Assembly (NCBI GenBank): GCA_049965095.1
Contig: JBMFWR010000008.1
Coordinates: 1-31,494, forward strand
Source of the DNA: JAKAWW01 sp049965095
GTDB lineage: Archaea; Micrarchaeota; Micrarchaeia; Micrarchaeales; Micrarchaeaceae
Direction of reading: 5' to 3'
Length of the DNA stretch: 31,494 nucleotides
The translations under genes and the position numbers were made by a program. Below, piece after piece: positions 23,710-31,201 of the stretch. The notes under the pieces are model-generated. The model saw only the letters and a list, made by a program, of their open reading frames with translations, did no database searches and was not told the origin of the DNA. Within the stretch, counting starts at the first letter, position 1, and each line of letters starts with the position of its first letter.

Positions 23710-24957
23710 TTATTTTTCATACCTCTTGTAAGAGGCAAATATGCCAATGCTCGATATTACATTGGTAACTAATATGACAATGAAAACAATGTCCACAAAA
23801 TTCGGTATGTTTATACCCATCGATAATGGCAATGTAGCAACAATAGCCGGCGAAAGGCCCCTTGCCACATCGAAACCGACCAAATATTTTTCTATTTTCA
23901 TCTTCTGCTTGTCCCTTGAAAGAACGCCTTTTATTATAGGCAAAAAGACAAATCTCAATGGTATTATTATAAGGGACATGAGCAGGGCTATTCCTATGAG
24001 AGCATAGCTTGCCTGCTGCACACTGAACAGTAGCCCTATATATACGAAGAAGAAGGTGCTAACAAAAAATACAACTTCCTTCTGAAACTGCCTTACGTGC
24101 TTTACCTCTTCACTTATTGAAAAATACCTGCCTATTATGCTCTTGCTCCTTTGGGAGGTCTTCTTGTGTATTCCTATATTATAGAATGAAAATCCGAATA
24201 TGAATATTGTTATCGCGCCGTTGAGGCCGAGGAATTGCGCAATTCCATAAGTGGCTATTATCATTGTTAAAGTGAGTATCCATGTATAGCCTTTGCTGTA
24301 CTCCTTAAATCTATTCATTATGTATAACCAGAAAAGCGCAAACGCTACACCAAGCAGCAATGAGCCAAAAATTATTGTAAATACAAACGAGCCTATGTAG
24401 GTTGCTGTTACTGCATTCACATTTACCATAAAGTCAAGGAGCACTATCGGTACTATAAGTTCAGCTATGTCTGTCACGACACTTTCGTAAACAAGTGTAA
24501 CCTTGAGCGGTTTTGGTACTTTGATGGATCGCGCAAGTACTGGCACTATTATTGTGCTTGGCCCTGATACCGCAAATCCGAATATGAACGACTCTATTAT
24601 AGTCCATTTCATGAAATAAAATGCGAGGCCTGCCAGTACTATGCCAGCCAATACCTGAGTGAGTAGGGTAAAAGCAGTAATCTTTGCAAAAATGTCTTTA
24701 ATCTCATCTATGTGTATGTTTATTCCTATGTCAAAAAGCACGAAAGATATTGCTATTGCAGTAACGTAAGGGGTAAGTTCAGCAATTATGCTCTGCGGCC
24801 CAACGTTTACCAAACCCAACACAGGCCCTATAACCAAGCCTATGAGCATCAGCGGAAGCACATCTGTAATTCTAAGCTTGTCAAAAAGCGCATTTATGAT
24901 GAATCCGAGAAAAGCTATCGCTGCAATGGCAATGAATAGTATACCAACGCCTATCAT
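23710..24957 (-). CDS. CPA2-type cation:proton antiporter (Kef/NapA-like)
   Basis: This 415-residue protein has about twelve hydrophobic helices, with LPLMLIGLVIGPVLGLVNVG in the second helix region, FVLFDIGINIHIDEIK, FIFGFAVSGPSTIIVPVLAR and ESVVTDIAELIVPI. These match the Na+/H+ and K+/H+ exchanger core with its Thr-Asp unwound-helix motif. It lacks the C-terminal TrkA-N domain of full Kef proteins. It probably helps pH or Na+/K+ homeostasis; ion choice cannot be read. GTGATATT precedes ATG 24957. Confidence 0.88.
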   Translation of the reverse strand: MIGVGILFIAIAAIAFLGFIINALFDKLRITDVLPLMLIGLVIGPVLGLVNVGPQSIIAELTPYVTAIAISFVLFDIGINIHIDEIKDIFAKITAFTLLTQVLAGIVLAGLAFYFMKWTIIESFIFGFAVSGPSTIIVPVLARSIKVPKPLKVTLVYESVVTDIAELIVPIVLLDFMVNVNAVTATYIGSFVFTIIFGSLLLGVAFALFWLYIMNRFKEYSKGYTWILTLTMIIATYGIAQFLGLNGAITIFIFGFSFYNIGIHKKTSQRSKSIIGRYFSISEEVKHVRQFQKEVVFFVSTFFFVYIGLLFSVQQASYALIGIALLMSLIIIPLRFVFLPIIKGVLSRDKQKMKIEKYLVGFDVARGLSPAIVATLPLSMGINIPNFVDIVFIVILVTNVISSIGIFASYKRYEK

Positions 24958-25091
24958 AATATCACAACAATATGCAAGGCAAACTTTTAAATTGTAGCGA
25001 TTGCGCGCTTTATTGCACTTTATGTTCGTCCATAAGCGAAGCCCGAAATAATGTTAATATATAAGCTGAACAAGAAGGATAAAAGGTAATT

Positions 25092-25337
25092 ATGACCGCA
25101 GAAATAAAAATAATGGCTAAAGTTACTACAGATGGCAATAAAAGTACTACAGATAGCAAGGAAGATTTTTCTATGTTCCCTAACGACGGGATGGAACCGC
25201 ACGCAAGGATTCTTAATAAAGATAACAAGGACCTTTTAAGGGGCAGCAACGAATTTTCTAAAAGTATGCAGGATGCTTTGAAAAGGTTCAAAGAATATTT
25301 AGAGGAAGATCCGAGCATAAAGAATTACTGGGACTAA
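25092..25337 (+). CDS. Small hypothetical acidic/charged protein
   Basis: This 81-residue soluble protein of unknown function has a polar, Thr/Ser/Lys-rich first half, likely disordered. A short amphipathic helical end follows (ELSK-like region NEFSKSMQDALKRFKEYLEEDPSIKNYWD). There is no Cys and no known motif. The gene is supported by TTAATATATAAGC (TATA, about 25054-25066) and AAAGGTAATT directly before ATG 25092. A 102-residue frame on the other strand covers the same bases but lacks such signals. Confidence 0.6.
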   Translation: MTAEIKIMAKVTTDGNKSTTDSKEDFSMFPNDGMEPHARILNKDNKDLLRGSNEFSKSMQDALKRFKEYLEEDPSIKNYWD

Positions 25338-25382
25338 TCTGGACAGCATTAGCCAATCAATAAATTAGCAAGCAACAAGAGG

Positions 25383-25454
25383 TGGACTCAGCGGGATTCG
25401 CACCCGCGACCTTCTCGTTGCGAACGAGACGCTCTACTCCTGAGCCATGAGCCC
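25383..25454 (-). tRNA. tRNA-Ala (anticodon CGC) with unusual D- and T-loops
   Basis: On the minus strand the acceptor GGGCTCA pairs with TGAGTCC and includes the G3-U70 pair that identifies tRNA-Ala; the discriminator is A. The anticodon arm is TCTCG-TTCGCAA-CGAGA, giving CGC, which reads GCG. The D arm is GCTC-AGGAGTA-GAGC and the T arm GCGGG-TGCGAAT-CCCGC. T-loop position 55 is G instead of the near-universal U, and by spacing D-loop position 18 is A instead of G. All stems are intact and no intron is needed. Confidence 0.93.
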
Positions 25455-25521
25455 GAAACGCAGTAATAAGATGTTCAGATAAATATAATAAATTTGCATA
25501 TCATTAGGTAGTGGTAATCGG

Positions 25522-26913
25522 ATGCACAGCAATTCCTTATCGAAAAGCCTTGATGATCTGCAGGAGCTTGTGCTTAAGATAGTAAAGCCATCAAAGAGCG
25601 AAATTGAACGCACAACTGCTCTTGCAAACATGGTAATGGAAAGGTTGAAGAAGGTTGTACCGAAAGGCGTAGAGATAATACTTGCAGGTTCCGTTGCTAG
25701 GGGCACGCAGATAAGAGGCAGCTCTGATATAGACATATTCATTCTTTTCCCAAAAAATCTTGAGGAAAGGAAAATGGAAATGAAGGGTATAGAGGTTGCC
25801 AAAAGAATAGTAAGTAAAAATGGCAAAGAACATTATGTTGTAAAGTACGCAGAACATCCTTACATACAGGTTTTCTTTGACGATTATGGAATGAACGTTG
25901 ATATAGTGCCTGCCTATAAGATCAACTCTGCAAAAGAGAGAGGCAGCGCTGTTGACAGGACGCAACTTCATAATCTATTCATAAATGATAACCTTACACC
26001 TAGGCAGAAAGACGAGGTGAAGGTTCTGAAAGCCTTCCTGAAGGAGCACAACATATATGGTGCAGAAGCACGCGTAAGTGGTTTTTCAGGCTACTTGTGC
26101 GAATTGCTAATATACCAGTTCGGCTCTTTTGTAGAATTTTTGAAGGGCATAAGCAACATAAAGTTGCCATTTGTTGCAGAACCACTGCACCGCGAGTTTA
26201 AAGGAGCTGATGATTCAAATTTAATCGCAAAAAAGTTCAATTCCAAGTTTATTGTAATAGATCCCACAGATCCGGAGCGCAACGTTGCTGCAAACGTATC
26301 AATGGAATCGCTGTCGCGCCTGGTTCTTGCATCGAGATTGCTTCTGAAGGAGCCGTCAAAAAAGACCTTCTTTAGAAAACCTTATTCGGATATTAACTCG
26401 CGCTTAAAATTGGAGTCAATTGCCAAAAAGCTTAACCTTGAGATAATAGCTGTAAAGATAAAAGTTCCAAATATAGCAGATGACATAATATGGCAGCAGG
26501 TACAGAAACTTAAAAGACAGCTGGAGCAGCACCTTGCCAAAGAGGGCTTTGCACCTGAAATATCGCTGCAAAACTTGTATGATAATTATGCAGTAATAGC
26601 ATTTTTCACAAGGCGCAGTGAATCTGGCGCCTCTGTCAAGGAAGGGCCAAATGTATTCATGAAAAGCGCAGTTGACAATTTTATGGATTCCCACAATGAT
26701 GCCCTGTTTACGGTGCATTGCGATAGGATTGGAGTGCTGTCAATGGCGCAGCACAAAAGCGCGTTTGGCTTGCTTAAATGGCTTATTAATTCAGGAATAG
26801 GGCAAATGCCCAGTTACATTAAAAGGAATAATATAAGCATTGTTAAAGGTGCAATTGACGAGCAGGCTTCAAAGGCGATACTGCAAGCTTACATGGAGAA
26901 GTTCTCAATATAG
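25522..26913 (+). CDS. cca: CCA-adding enzyme, archaeal class I tRNA nucleotidyltransferase
   Basis: This 463-residue enzyme adds CCA to tRNA 3' ends, fitting the tRNA genes here that lack encoded CCA. LAGSVARGTQIRGSSDIDIFILFP (about 55-78) is the nucleotidyltransferase motif with the metal-binding Asp-x-Asp. MNVDIVPAYKI supplies the third Asp. The middle tRNA-acceptor region and C-terminal RNA-binding domain follow, with length typical for the archaeal class. Its start is about 70 nt from the tRNA-Ala gene on the other strand. It ends one base before the AK6 gene, which converges on it. Confidence 0.95.
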   Translation: MHSNSLSKSLDDLQELVLKIVKPSKSEIERTTALANMVMERLKKVVPKGVEIILAGSVARGTQIRGSSDIDIFILFPKNLEERKMEMKGIEVAKRIVSKNGKEHYVVKYAEHPYIQVFFDDYGMNVDIVPAYKINSAKERGSAVDRTQLHNLFINDNLTPRQKDEVKVLKAFLKEHNIYGAEARVSGFSGYLCELLIYQFGSFVEFLKGISNIKLPFVAEPLHREFKGADDSNLIAKKFNSKFIVIDPTDPERNVAANVSMESLSRLVLASRLLLKEPSKKTFFRKPYSDINSRLKLESIAKKLNLEIIAVKIKVPNIADDIIWQQVQKLKRQLEQHLAKEGFAPEISLQNLYDNYAVIAFFTRRSESGASVKEGPNVFMKSAVDNFMDSHNDALFTVHCDRIGVLSMAQHKSAFGLLKWLINSGIGQMPSYIKRNNISIVKGAIDEQASKAILQAYMEKFSI

Positions 26914-27501
26914 CTAAATTCCGTATTTGCCCATCTTTGCCAGCTTCTCAAGCGCCCTAAAGCTATCTATCTTTTCAAATTTGGGCATCTTGGCGCGCTT
27001 CCCTTTTAGCCTCTTTTTTGTGTAATTTATGACAGTGCTTTTTTGCCTTTCGCTTGCGCTGTTTATCTCGAAATGCTCCTTTGCGTTCTTGCCAGAGGCA
27101 ATTTTTTCTCCGCAGTAGTCCATGCATTCGGCCACAAGATTTTCTCCTATCTTGGCCATAGGGTAGTTGCGGGCTTCAAGCCTTTTTGCCAGCTTCAAAG
27201 GATCGTACCTAAGTGTTATGCATATGTCAATATGCAACTTCAGATCAGGGAGCAAATGGCCGACAACAATGCAATTTTCCTTCGATTTGGCAACTATGCT
27301 ATTAAGCTTAGCAGAAAGTTTTCGCATATTTGCTATCTTTGATCCTTCCTTGTCTATGCCATTAAATAATTTGTATTTTTCAACAACATCATTTATTTCT
27401 ACTATTTTGGAATTAGTTTCGCGTGCCAGCCTCTTGGCAAAGGTGCTCTTGCCAACGCCAGGTGTGCCTGTAATACCTATTACTTTGGCGATTTCATGCA
27501 C
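26914..27501 (-). CDS. AK6/Fap7-like nucleotide kinase
   Basis: This 195-residue P-loop protein has Walker A GTPGVGKST (12-20), VVGHLLPDL (about 79-87) and ITLRYDPLKLAKRLEARNYPMAKIGENLVAEC, the LID/NMP-binding pattern of the COG1936 AK6 family. In eukaryotes and archaea this ATPase/adenylate kinase aids small-subunit ribosome maturation. The last ~60 residues are Lys/Arg-rich, beyond the core kinase. GTG 27501 is the start and overlaps the end of the upstream gene by 8 nt, so the pair is probably co-transcribed. Confidence 0.87.
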   Translation of the reverse strand: MHEIAKVIGITGTPGVGKSTFAKRLARETNSKIVEINDVVEKYKLFNGIDKEGSKIANMRKLSAKLNSIVAKSKENCIVVGHLLPDLKLHIDICITLRYDPLKLAKRLEARNYPMAKIGENLVAECMDYCGEKIASGKNAKEHFEINSASERQKSTVINYTKKRLKGKRAKMPKFEKIDSFRALEKLAKMGKYGI

Positions 27502-28093
27502 CGCTCATAAAATCAGAGGCAGCGTCTAGCAAAGTGTCTAGCTCTTCTTTGCTTGAATCAAGCATCATTATATTGCTTGCTGGCATGTACACATTGAGCG
27601 TGTAATTCTTGTGGCCGCTGAAAAACCATTGTCCTATTTTAAAGTTCTTATACTGCGTTGTAAAGTCCGCAACGAGCATTGACGCAGCGACAAGCTTTTC
27701 AACTAGCGCCATGATATCATCGCTTCCGGCATCAACAAAAATTTGCTCTTCTTTAGTGGTATCACGATCTATTGCAACTGGCTTAACCAATGGCACATTG
27801 TTCTGCTTTGCTATTGTGCTTATCCTTTGGGCAATTTTTACGGTTATTGCATCGGCCCTTTCGATCATGTCATCAAAATTTGACTCGTATTTAGCAGCAT
27901 CCTTTCTTCTTTCTTCAATGTAGTTGTCAACCTCTTCCTTTATGTTGCCTATTGTTATACTTGCATTTTGTGTGCTTGTCAAGGCGCGGGGGTTTGAAAG
28001 TAGATCCGACAGCTTTATCCCATATTTTTCCTCTATGGTTGGATCCAATTCCTTTATTATTGCGTCAGAGTAATCGCTCCAAATATTAGCCAT
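27494..28093 (-). CDS. Hypothetical soluble protein upstream of the AK6 kinase
   Basis: This 199-residue protein of unknown function has a helical acidic first half (MANIWSDYSDAIIKELDPTIEEKYGIKLSDLL..., then KEEVDNYIEERRKD). A mixed C-terminal part includes DAGSDDIMALVEKLVAASMLVADFTTQYKNFKIGQWFFSGHKNYTLNVYMP. There are no TM helices or Cys. ATG 28093 is chosen because AAAAGGTGG lies just upstream; a longer frame to 28168 would run through the promoter region. It is divergent from the DUF357 gene and overlaps AK6, which may place it in RNA or ribosome maturation. That is only context. Confidence 0.72.
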   Translation of the reverse strand: MANIWSDYSDAIIKELDPTIEEKYGIKLSDLLSNPRALTSTQNASITIGNIKEEVDNYIEERRKDAAKYESNFDDMIERADAITVKIAQRISTIAKQNNVPLVKPVAIDRDTTKEEQIFVDAGSDDIMALVEKLVAASMLVADFTTQYKNFKIGQWFFSGHKNYTLNVYMPASNIMMLDSSKEELDTLLDAASDFMSGA

Positions 28094-28152
28094 ATAACCA
28101 CCTTTTATATATTTATGAGCAGTTATAAAAAGATATAGCAACAGATGATTCA

Positions 28153-28410
28153 ATGTCGAATGTAGCAAGCGTAGAAGATAGAATATTGAAGGATATTGCC
28201 CTTTTTGCCGAAAGCAGGAAGAAAGTTGAAAATTATTTTAAAAATCAGGATCCGAAAATAAAGAAGATAATTGAGCTCTCGGAAATGTATGCAAGCGATG
28301 CAAAAAGCTACTTTGAAAAAGGCGATAATTGCACCTCATTCTCATGCATAAGCTACGCGCATGGCCTCCTGGATGCGATAAAAGAGCTTGAAGGGATAAG
28401 CGATGTATAG
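28153..28410 (+). CDS. DUF357 family protein
   Basis: This 85-residue helical protein matches the archaeal DUF357 (COG1849) pattern: a charged first helix, then SEMYASDAKSYFEKGDNCTSFSCISYAHGLLDAIKELEGI. The family has no settled function. It overlaps the start of trm1 by 8 nt, so translation is likely coupled. TTATAAAAAGATATA about 15-30 nt before ATG 28153 is a TATA candidate. Confidence 0.85.
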   Translation: MSNVASVEDRILKDIALFAESRKKVENYFKNQDPKIKKIIELSEMYASDAKSYFEKGDNCTSFSCISYAHGLLDAIKELEGISDV

Positions 28411-29485
28411 CGAAGGAAGCGCCGTGATAGAGCAGTGCAATGGGGCTTTCCTGAACAGCGAAGCAAGGTTTTCGCGCGACATAAGCATCGCCTTTGCAAA
28501 GGCTTTTATGCGGCAAGGGTCAAAGGTGCTGGATCCCACTTCCGCCACAGGGATAAGAGGAATAAGATACAGCAAGGAAGCTGGTGCAAATGTTACTTTT
28601 CTGGAGATAAACAAGAACGCGTTCGATTGCCTTTCCAAGAATCTTAGTGCAAACGGAGTAAGCGCAGTAGCGCTAAACAAAAGCATACAGGAATTCTGCA
28701 ATACAACTTCCGAAAAGTTTGACCTGATAGATTTAGACCCGTTTGGATCTCCAGCTCCGTATATAAACGACATTATGAAAGTTTCTAGGGATGGCACATA
28801 CCTGATGGTTACGGCAACAGACACTGCAGTACTGTGCGGCGCACACCACATGGCATGCATTATGAACTACAACTCCAGGCCAATGCATGGGGAGATATGC
28901 CATGAGGTGGGCATAAGAATACTTATAAGATATATAGCTGGAATAGCTACGCAGTTCAACTATGGCATTAATGTTTCAATGTCTTTTGTGCACAGACACT
29001 ACATGCGCACAATACTAAAGCTTAACCATGGCGCGAAGATGGCACATAAAACAATATCTGATTACGGATATTCCTACAAATGCGCAAATTGTGGATACAG
29101 AAGCGTGATTAAGGAGCAGCTCCCAAGCCAGGAAAAATGTCCATTGTGTGGCTCCAAGCTTGAGATTGGAGGCCCTCTTTGGGCGGGCGTTATAAACGAC
29201 AAAAAGGCACTGATAAGTATAAAGCGCCATCTTCAAGAGGGAAGCGAGGCATTAAATCTTGTTTCCATTATTAGCGAAGAAAACGATGCCCCCCTCTATT
29301 ATCACATACCTTCTGTTACAAAGCGCTTGAAGATTGGGGCAGTTAGCCCACTGAAGGTCATAGAATGCCTGTCTAAAAAAGGCTTCTCGGCATCGCTTAC
29401 GCATATGCAGCAATCTTCAATCAGGACTGACGCAAGCGCTTCTGAAATTGATGATTGCGTAAGGCAAAATGCCGGCAATTATTAA
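28403..29485 (+). CDS. trm1: tRNA (guanine26-N2)-dimethyltransferase
   Basis: This 360-residue Rossmann methyltransferase makes m2,2G26 in tRNA. LDPTSATGIRGIRYSKEAGA is the AdoMet-binding motif I. IDLDPFGSPAPYINDI (about 113-128) is the catalytic DPFG motif specific to Trm1. A C-terminal zinc ribbon follows (YKCANCGYRS ... KCPLCGSKL, about 220-250), then the family's winged C-terminal domain. Length is normal. Second gene of the DUF357-trm1 pair. Confidence 0.95.
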   Translation: MYSEGSAVIEQCNGAFLNSEARFSRDISIAFAKAFMRQGSKVLDPTSATGIRGIRYSKEAGANVTFLEINKNAFDCLSKNLSANGVSAVALNKSIQEFCNTTSEKFDLIDLDPFGSPAPYINDIMKVSRDGTYLMVTATDTAVLCGAHHMACIMNYNSRPMHGEICHEVGIRILIRYIAGIATQFNYGINVSMSFVHRHYMRTILKLNHGAKMAHKTISDYGYSYKCANCGYRSVIKEQLPSQEKCPLCGSKLEIGGPLWAGVINDKKALISIKRHLQEGSEALNLVSIISEENDAPLYYHIPSVTKRLKIGAVSPLKVIECLSKKGFSASLTHMQQSSIRTDASASEIDDCVRQNAGNY

Positions 29486-29492
29486 ATACCTT

Positions 29493-29528
29493 TTGCATTT
29501 GCAAAAAGCAATTTTACGTCGCAAATGC
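29493..29528 (+). other. Inverted repeat downstream of trm1
   Basis: TGCATTTGC (29493-29501) and GCAAATGCA (29520-29528) are perfect 9-nt inverted copies around an 18-nt spacer, starting 8 nt after the trm1 stop. They could fold in the mRNA tail or be a protein-binding palindrome. No T-tract follows, so a simple intrinsic terminator is not supported. Confidence 0.35.
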
Positions 29529-29635
29529 ATACTTCCGCTTTTCCTCCATACGTCATATTCATAAAGACATGAAAGCTATAAATATAAGGTAAACCATAAA
29601 TAGTAACTAAAGGCGTAAGCCTGGGTGGGTTAAAG

Positions 29636-30019
29636 ATGGGGGATGAAATAACAGAGCAAGGTGAGTTTTGCCCTAGATGTGGCGCAAAGCTTTACGCGTT
29701 TTCGAAAAAACGTGCCGCGGCAGACAGCATCGAATATTGTATAAAATGTGCCGAGCAAGTTGACAGAGAGTACTTAGAAGCTTATACATGCTCAGTATGC
29801 AAGAAGACAATGGCAAAGAGCGAGGTAAAGTTTGTGATGCCATCTACTGCTTTTGGCTCATCTGACATGCCTCTCCATAAAAGGCTCCTTTGCTCATCGT
29901 GCTACCATAAGTATACGAGACCGTCGCTCAAGCACCACATATCAATGAAGGTCACTCATGCGGTGCAAGCTGTAAACGGCATCAATAGGCAGCTCATTAG
30001 GAGCGCTGTCAGGAGATAA
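29636..30019 (+). CDS. Zinc-ribbon protein with four CxxC pairs
   Basis: This 127-residue basic protein has CPRCG (about 12-16), CIKC (about 36-39), CSVC (about 52-55) and CSSC (about 82-85), enough for two zinc sites, followed by a Lys/Arg/His-rich C-terminus (HKYTRPSLKHHISMKVTHAV...). Nucleic-acid or ribosome binding is plausible, but no specific family is recognised. GGGTGGG precedes ATG 29636 as a Shine-Dalgarno site, with a small AGGC-GTAA-GCCT hairpin just before it. Confidence 0.72.
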   Translation: MGDEITEQGEFCPRCGAKLYAFSKKRAAADSIEYCIKCAEQVDREYLEAYTCSVCKKTMAKSEVKFVMPSTAFGSSDMPLHKRLLCSSCYHKYTRPSLKHHISMKVTHAVQAVNGINRQLIRSAVRR

Positions 30020-30060
30020 ATGCCCAAATTTATTTCTTTTTGTTTTCAATTTTGTTTTTA

Positions 30061-30078
30061 GCATTCTAATGCTTTTTG
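30061..30078 (+). terminator. Hairpin plus T-tract between convergent genes
   Basis: GCATT-CT-AATGC is followed by TTTTT, 40 nt after the stop of the zinc-ribbon gene. More T-rich runs (TTTCTTTTTGTTTTC, TTTTGTTTTT) lie just upstream at about 30035-30059. Archaeal RNA polymerase stops at T-runs, so this gap probably terminates the zinc-ribbon transcript. The stem is short. Confidence 0.4.
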
Positions 30079-30148
30079 CTTCCATGCAGGCATGCAAGCC
30101 GTAATCTTATAAAAAGAAAAAGGCAAAATAGTTAAGAGTGCAGCCAAT

Positions 30149-30829
30149 TTACTTCCTTGTATTTACTGCAATCATATGGCACTCATTCTCGAAGCCGAGT
30201 ACTTCCTTGAACACCTGTGGCTCCATTGATATAGTTTCGTTTGAGTACGGGTCGTTTATGTATATGGTGTCTTTGTCGTAGCCCTTTACTACAACCCAAT
30301 GAGGGCTTGGCTCTGGATGATCCTGCGGGCTGAGCTTATTTGCATCGACAAGAACTATTGGTATCTTGTTTGAATTGAGCATCTTCTTTATGCTGTTTAT
30401 TGTAACTGTTGTGCGTGTTTCTTTTATCTTCATGTTCTGCGCCCTTTTCTTCGCCTCATTAAAAGCAGAGCTTAAGGTCTCAAGGTTTATCCCTTCATAA
30501 ACAGCGAGCTTCTTTTCATAGCCTTCGTCTTTTGCGTTTGTGAATATTAATGGCCTTGCACCTCTTTTTGCAAGTGCATATGCAAGCCCATAGCGGGAAC
30601 CGTGCCACACGCTGCCGTAGTTGGCATCCTCCCATATTTCATATTCTGCTTCTTTCTTTATGTGCATATCCTTGTTTATGTATTTGAGCGCCATTAGAGC
30701 ACACGCCGCTGCGCTTGTAAATTCTTCAGATTGTGGATAATTCTCAATTTCAAGAATCTTTGATTCCCTCAGCTTGGTGGGGTGTGATTTTTTTGAAACC
30801 GTTTTGGCAGTTTTTCCTTTTTTGCTCAT
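30149..30829 (-). CDS. Peptidase C39-like protein lacking the expected catalytic Cys
   Basis: This 226-residue protein has a Lys-rich N-terminus (1-24) and a C39-like papain-fold domain. EEFTSAAACALMALKYI (about 35-51) aligns with the nucleophile block xTCGPAxLxMxLxY of C39 proteins, but the catalytic Cys position is Ser39; Cys43 sits four residues later. The second half of the active site is kept: SPHWVVVKGYDKDTIYINDP (His177, Asp193). It may be inactive, use Ser, or use Cys43. There is no TM segment or signal peptide. GGTGATTGC before ATG 30829 is an ideal Shine-Dalgarno site. It lies just downstream of tRNA-Leu on the same strand. Confidence 0.7.
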   Translation of the reverse strand: MSKKGKTAKTVSKKSHPTKLRESKILEIENYPQSEEFTSAAACALMALKYINKDMHIKKEAEYEIWEDANYGSVWHGSRYGLAYALAKRGARPLIFTNAKDEGYEKKLAVYEGINLETLSSAFNEAKKRAQNMKIKETRTTVTINSIKKMLNSNKIPIVLVDANKLSPQDHPEPSPHWVVVKGYDKDTIYINDPYSNETISMEPQVFKEVLGFENECHMIAVNTRK

Positions 30830-30851
30830 GCAATCACCTTATGTACCACCA

Positions 30852-30948
30852 TGCAGGGAGGGAGATTTGTTCCGTCGATTGAACTCCCGTAGACCTAAGT
30901 CAACGGATCTTGAGTCCGTCGCGTTTGACCAGGCTCCGCCATCCCTGC
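30852..30948 (-). tRNA. tRNA-Leu (anticodon CAA) with a 12-nt T-loop intron
   Basis: On the minus strand the acceptor GCAGGGA pairs with TCCCTGC, with discriminator A. The D arm is type-II-like (GCGG...ACGC), the anticodon arm ACGGA-CTCAAGA-TCCGT gives CAA, and the variable arm has a GAC-TTAG-GTC stem. The T stem GGGAG/CTCCC encloses 19 nt instead of 7. Removing 12 nt (30867-30878) restores the consensus loop TTCAAAT exactly. No CCA is encoded. Confidence 0.92.
30867..30878 (-). other. tRNA-Leu T-loop mini-intron (12 nt)
   Basis: The minus-strand intron is TCGACGGAACAA, between T-loop positions 58 and 59. Exon GTTC pairs with intron GAAC to give a 4-bp central helix, with 3-nt bulges AAT and AAA on either side and GGGA/TCTC (one G-U) as outer helix. 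Cutting after the second base of each bulge, as the archaeal splicing endonuclease does, yields TTCAAAT. The intron-side helix is missing, so this is a reduced bulge-helix-bulge. Confidence 0.8.
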
Positions 30949-31112
30949 ACAGTGTTATTTTTAAGCGCAATAAATAAATATGCTTTTGCATTTTTGCCTA
31001 TTGGAGCCCAACATTAATTAGCATTATTATATATTTATAACCTTCCACTCAAAAAAGAGAGCATTTTTAAATATTAGCTGCGCTGCTTGCTTACAGAATG
31101 CTTAGCAGAAAG

Positions 31113-31132
31113 CCCACGATTTTAATCGTGGG
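31113..31132 (+). repeat. IS200/IS605 left-end hairpin upstream of tnpA
   Basis: CCCACGATTTTAATCGTGGG forms an 8-bp stem with a TTTA loop about 70 nt before the tnpA start. It matches the right-end hairpin at 502-521 except for the innermost base pair, which is T-A here and A-T there, a compensated change. Position before tnpA and similarity to the other end mark it as the TnpA-binding left end. Confidence 0.75.
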
Positions 31133-31201
31133 ATGAATGCGGATTAGACAAACACATAGGTATGTAAATGTTGACAGACTATATTATATCAAAGGGATTA
31201 G

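Noticed and set aside
25010..25318. 102-residue minus-strand frame opposite the small gene at 25092
   Set aside because: Hydrophobic, Leu/Ser-rich translation of the complementary strand with no promoter or Shine-Dalgarno site; the plus-strand gene has both.
23180..25337. Shared C-terminal Trp-Asp of the EncFtn-like (KELWD) and 81-residue (KNYWD) proteins as a common targeting tag
   Set aside because: Only two residues match exactly; too short to distinguish from chance without more proteins.
28093..28168. Longer start for the unknown protein upstream of AK6
   Set aside because: The extra 25 residues translate the divergent promoter region, whereas ATG 28093 has AAAAGGTGG just upstream.
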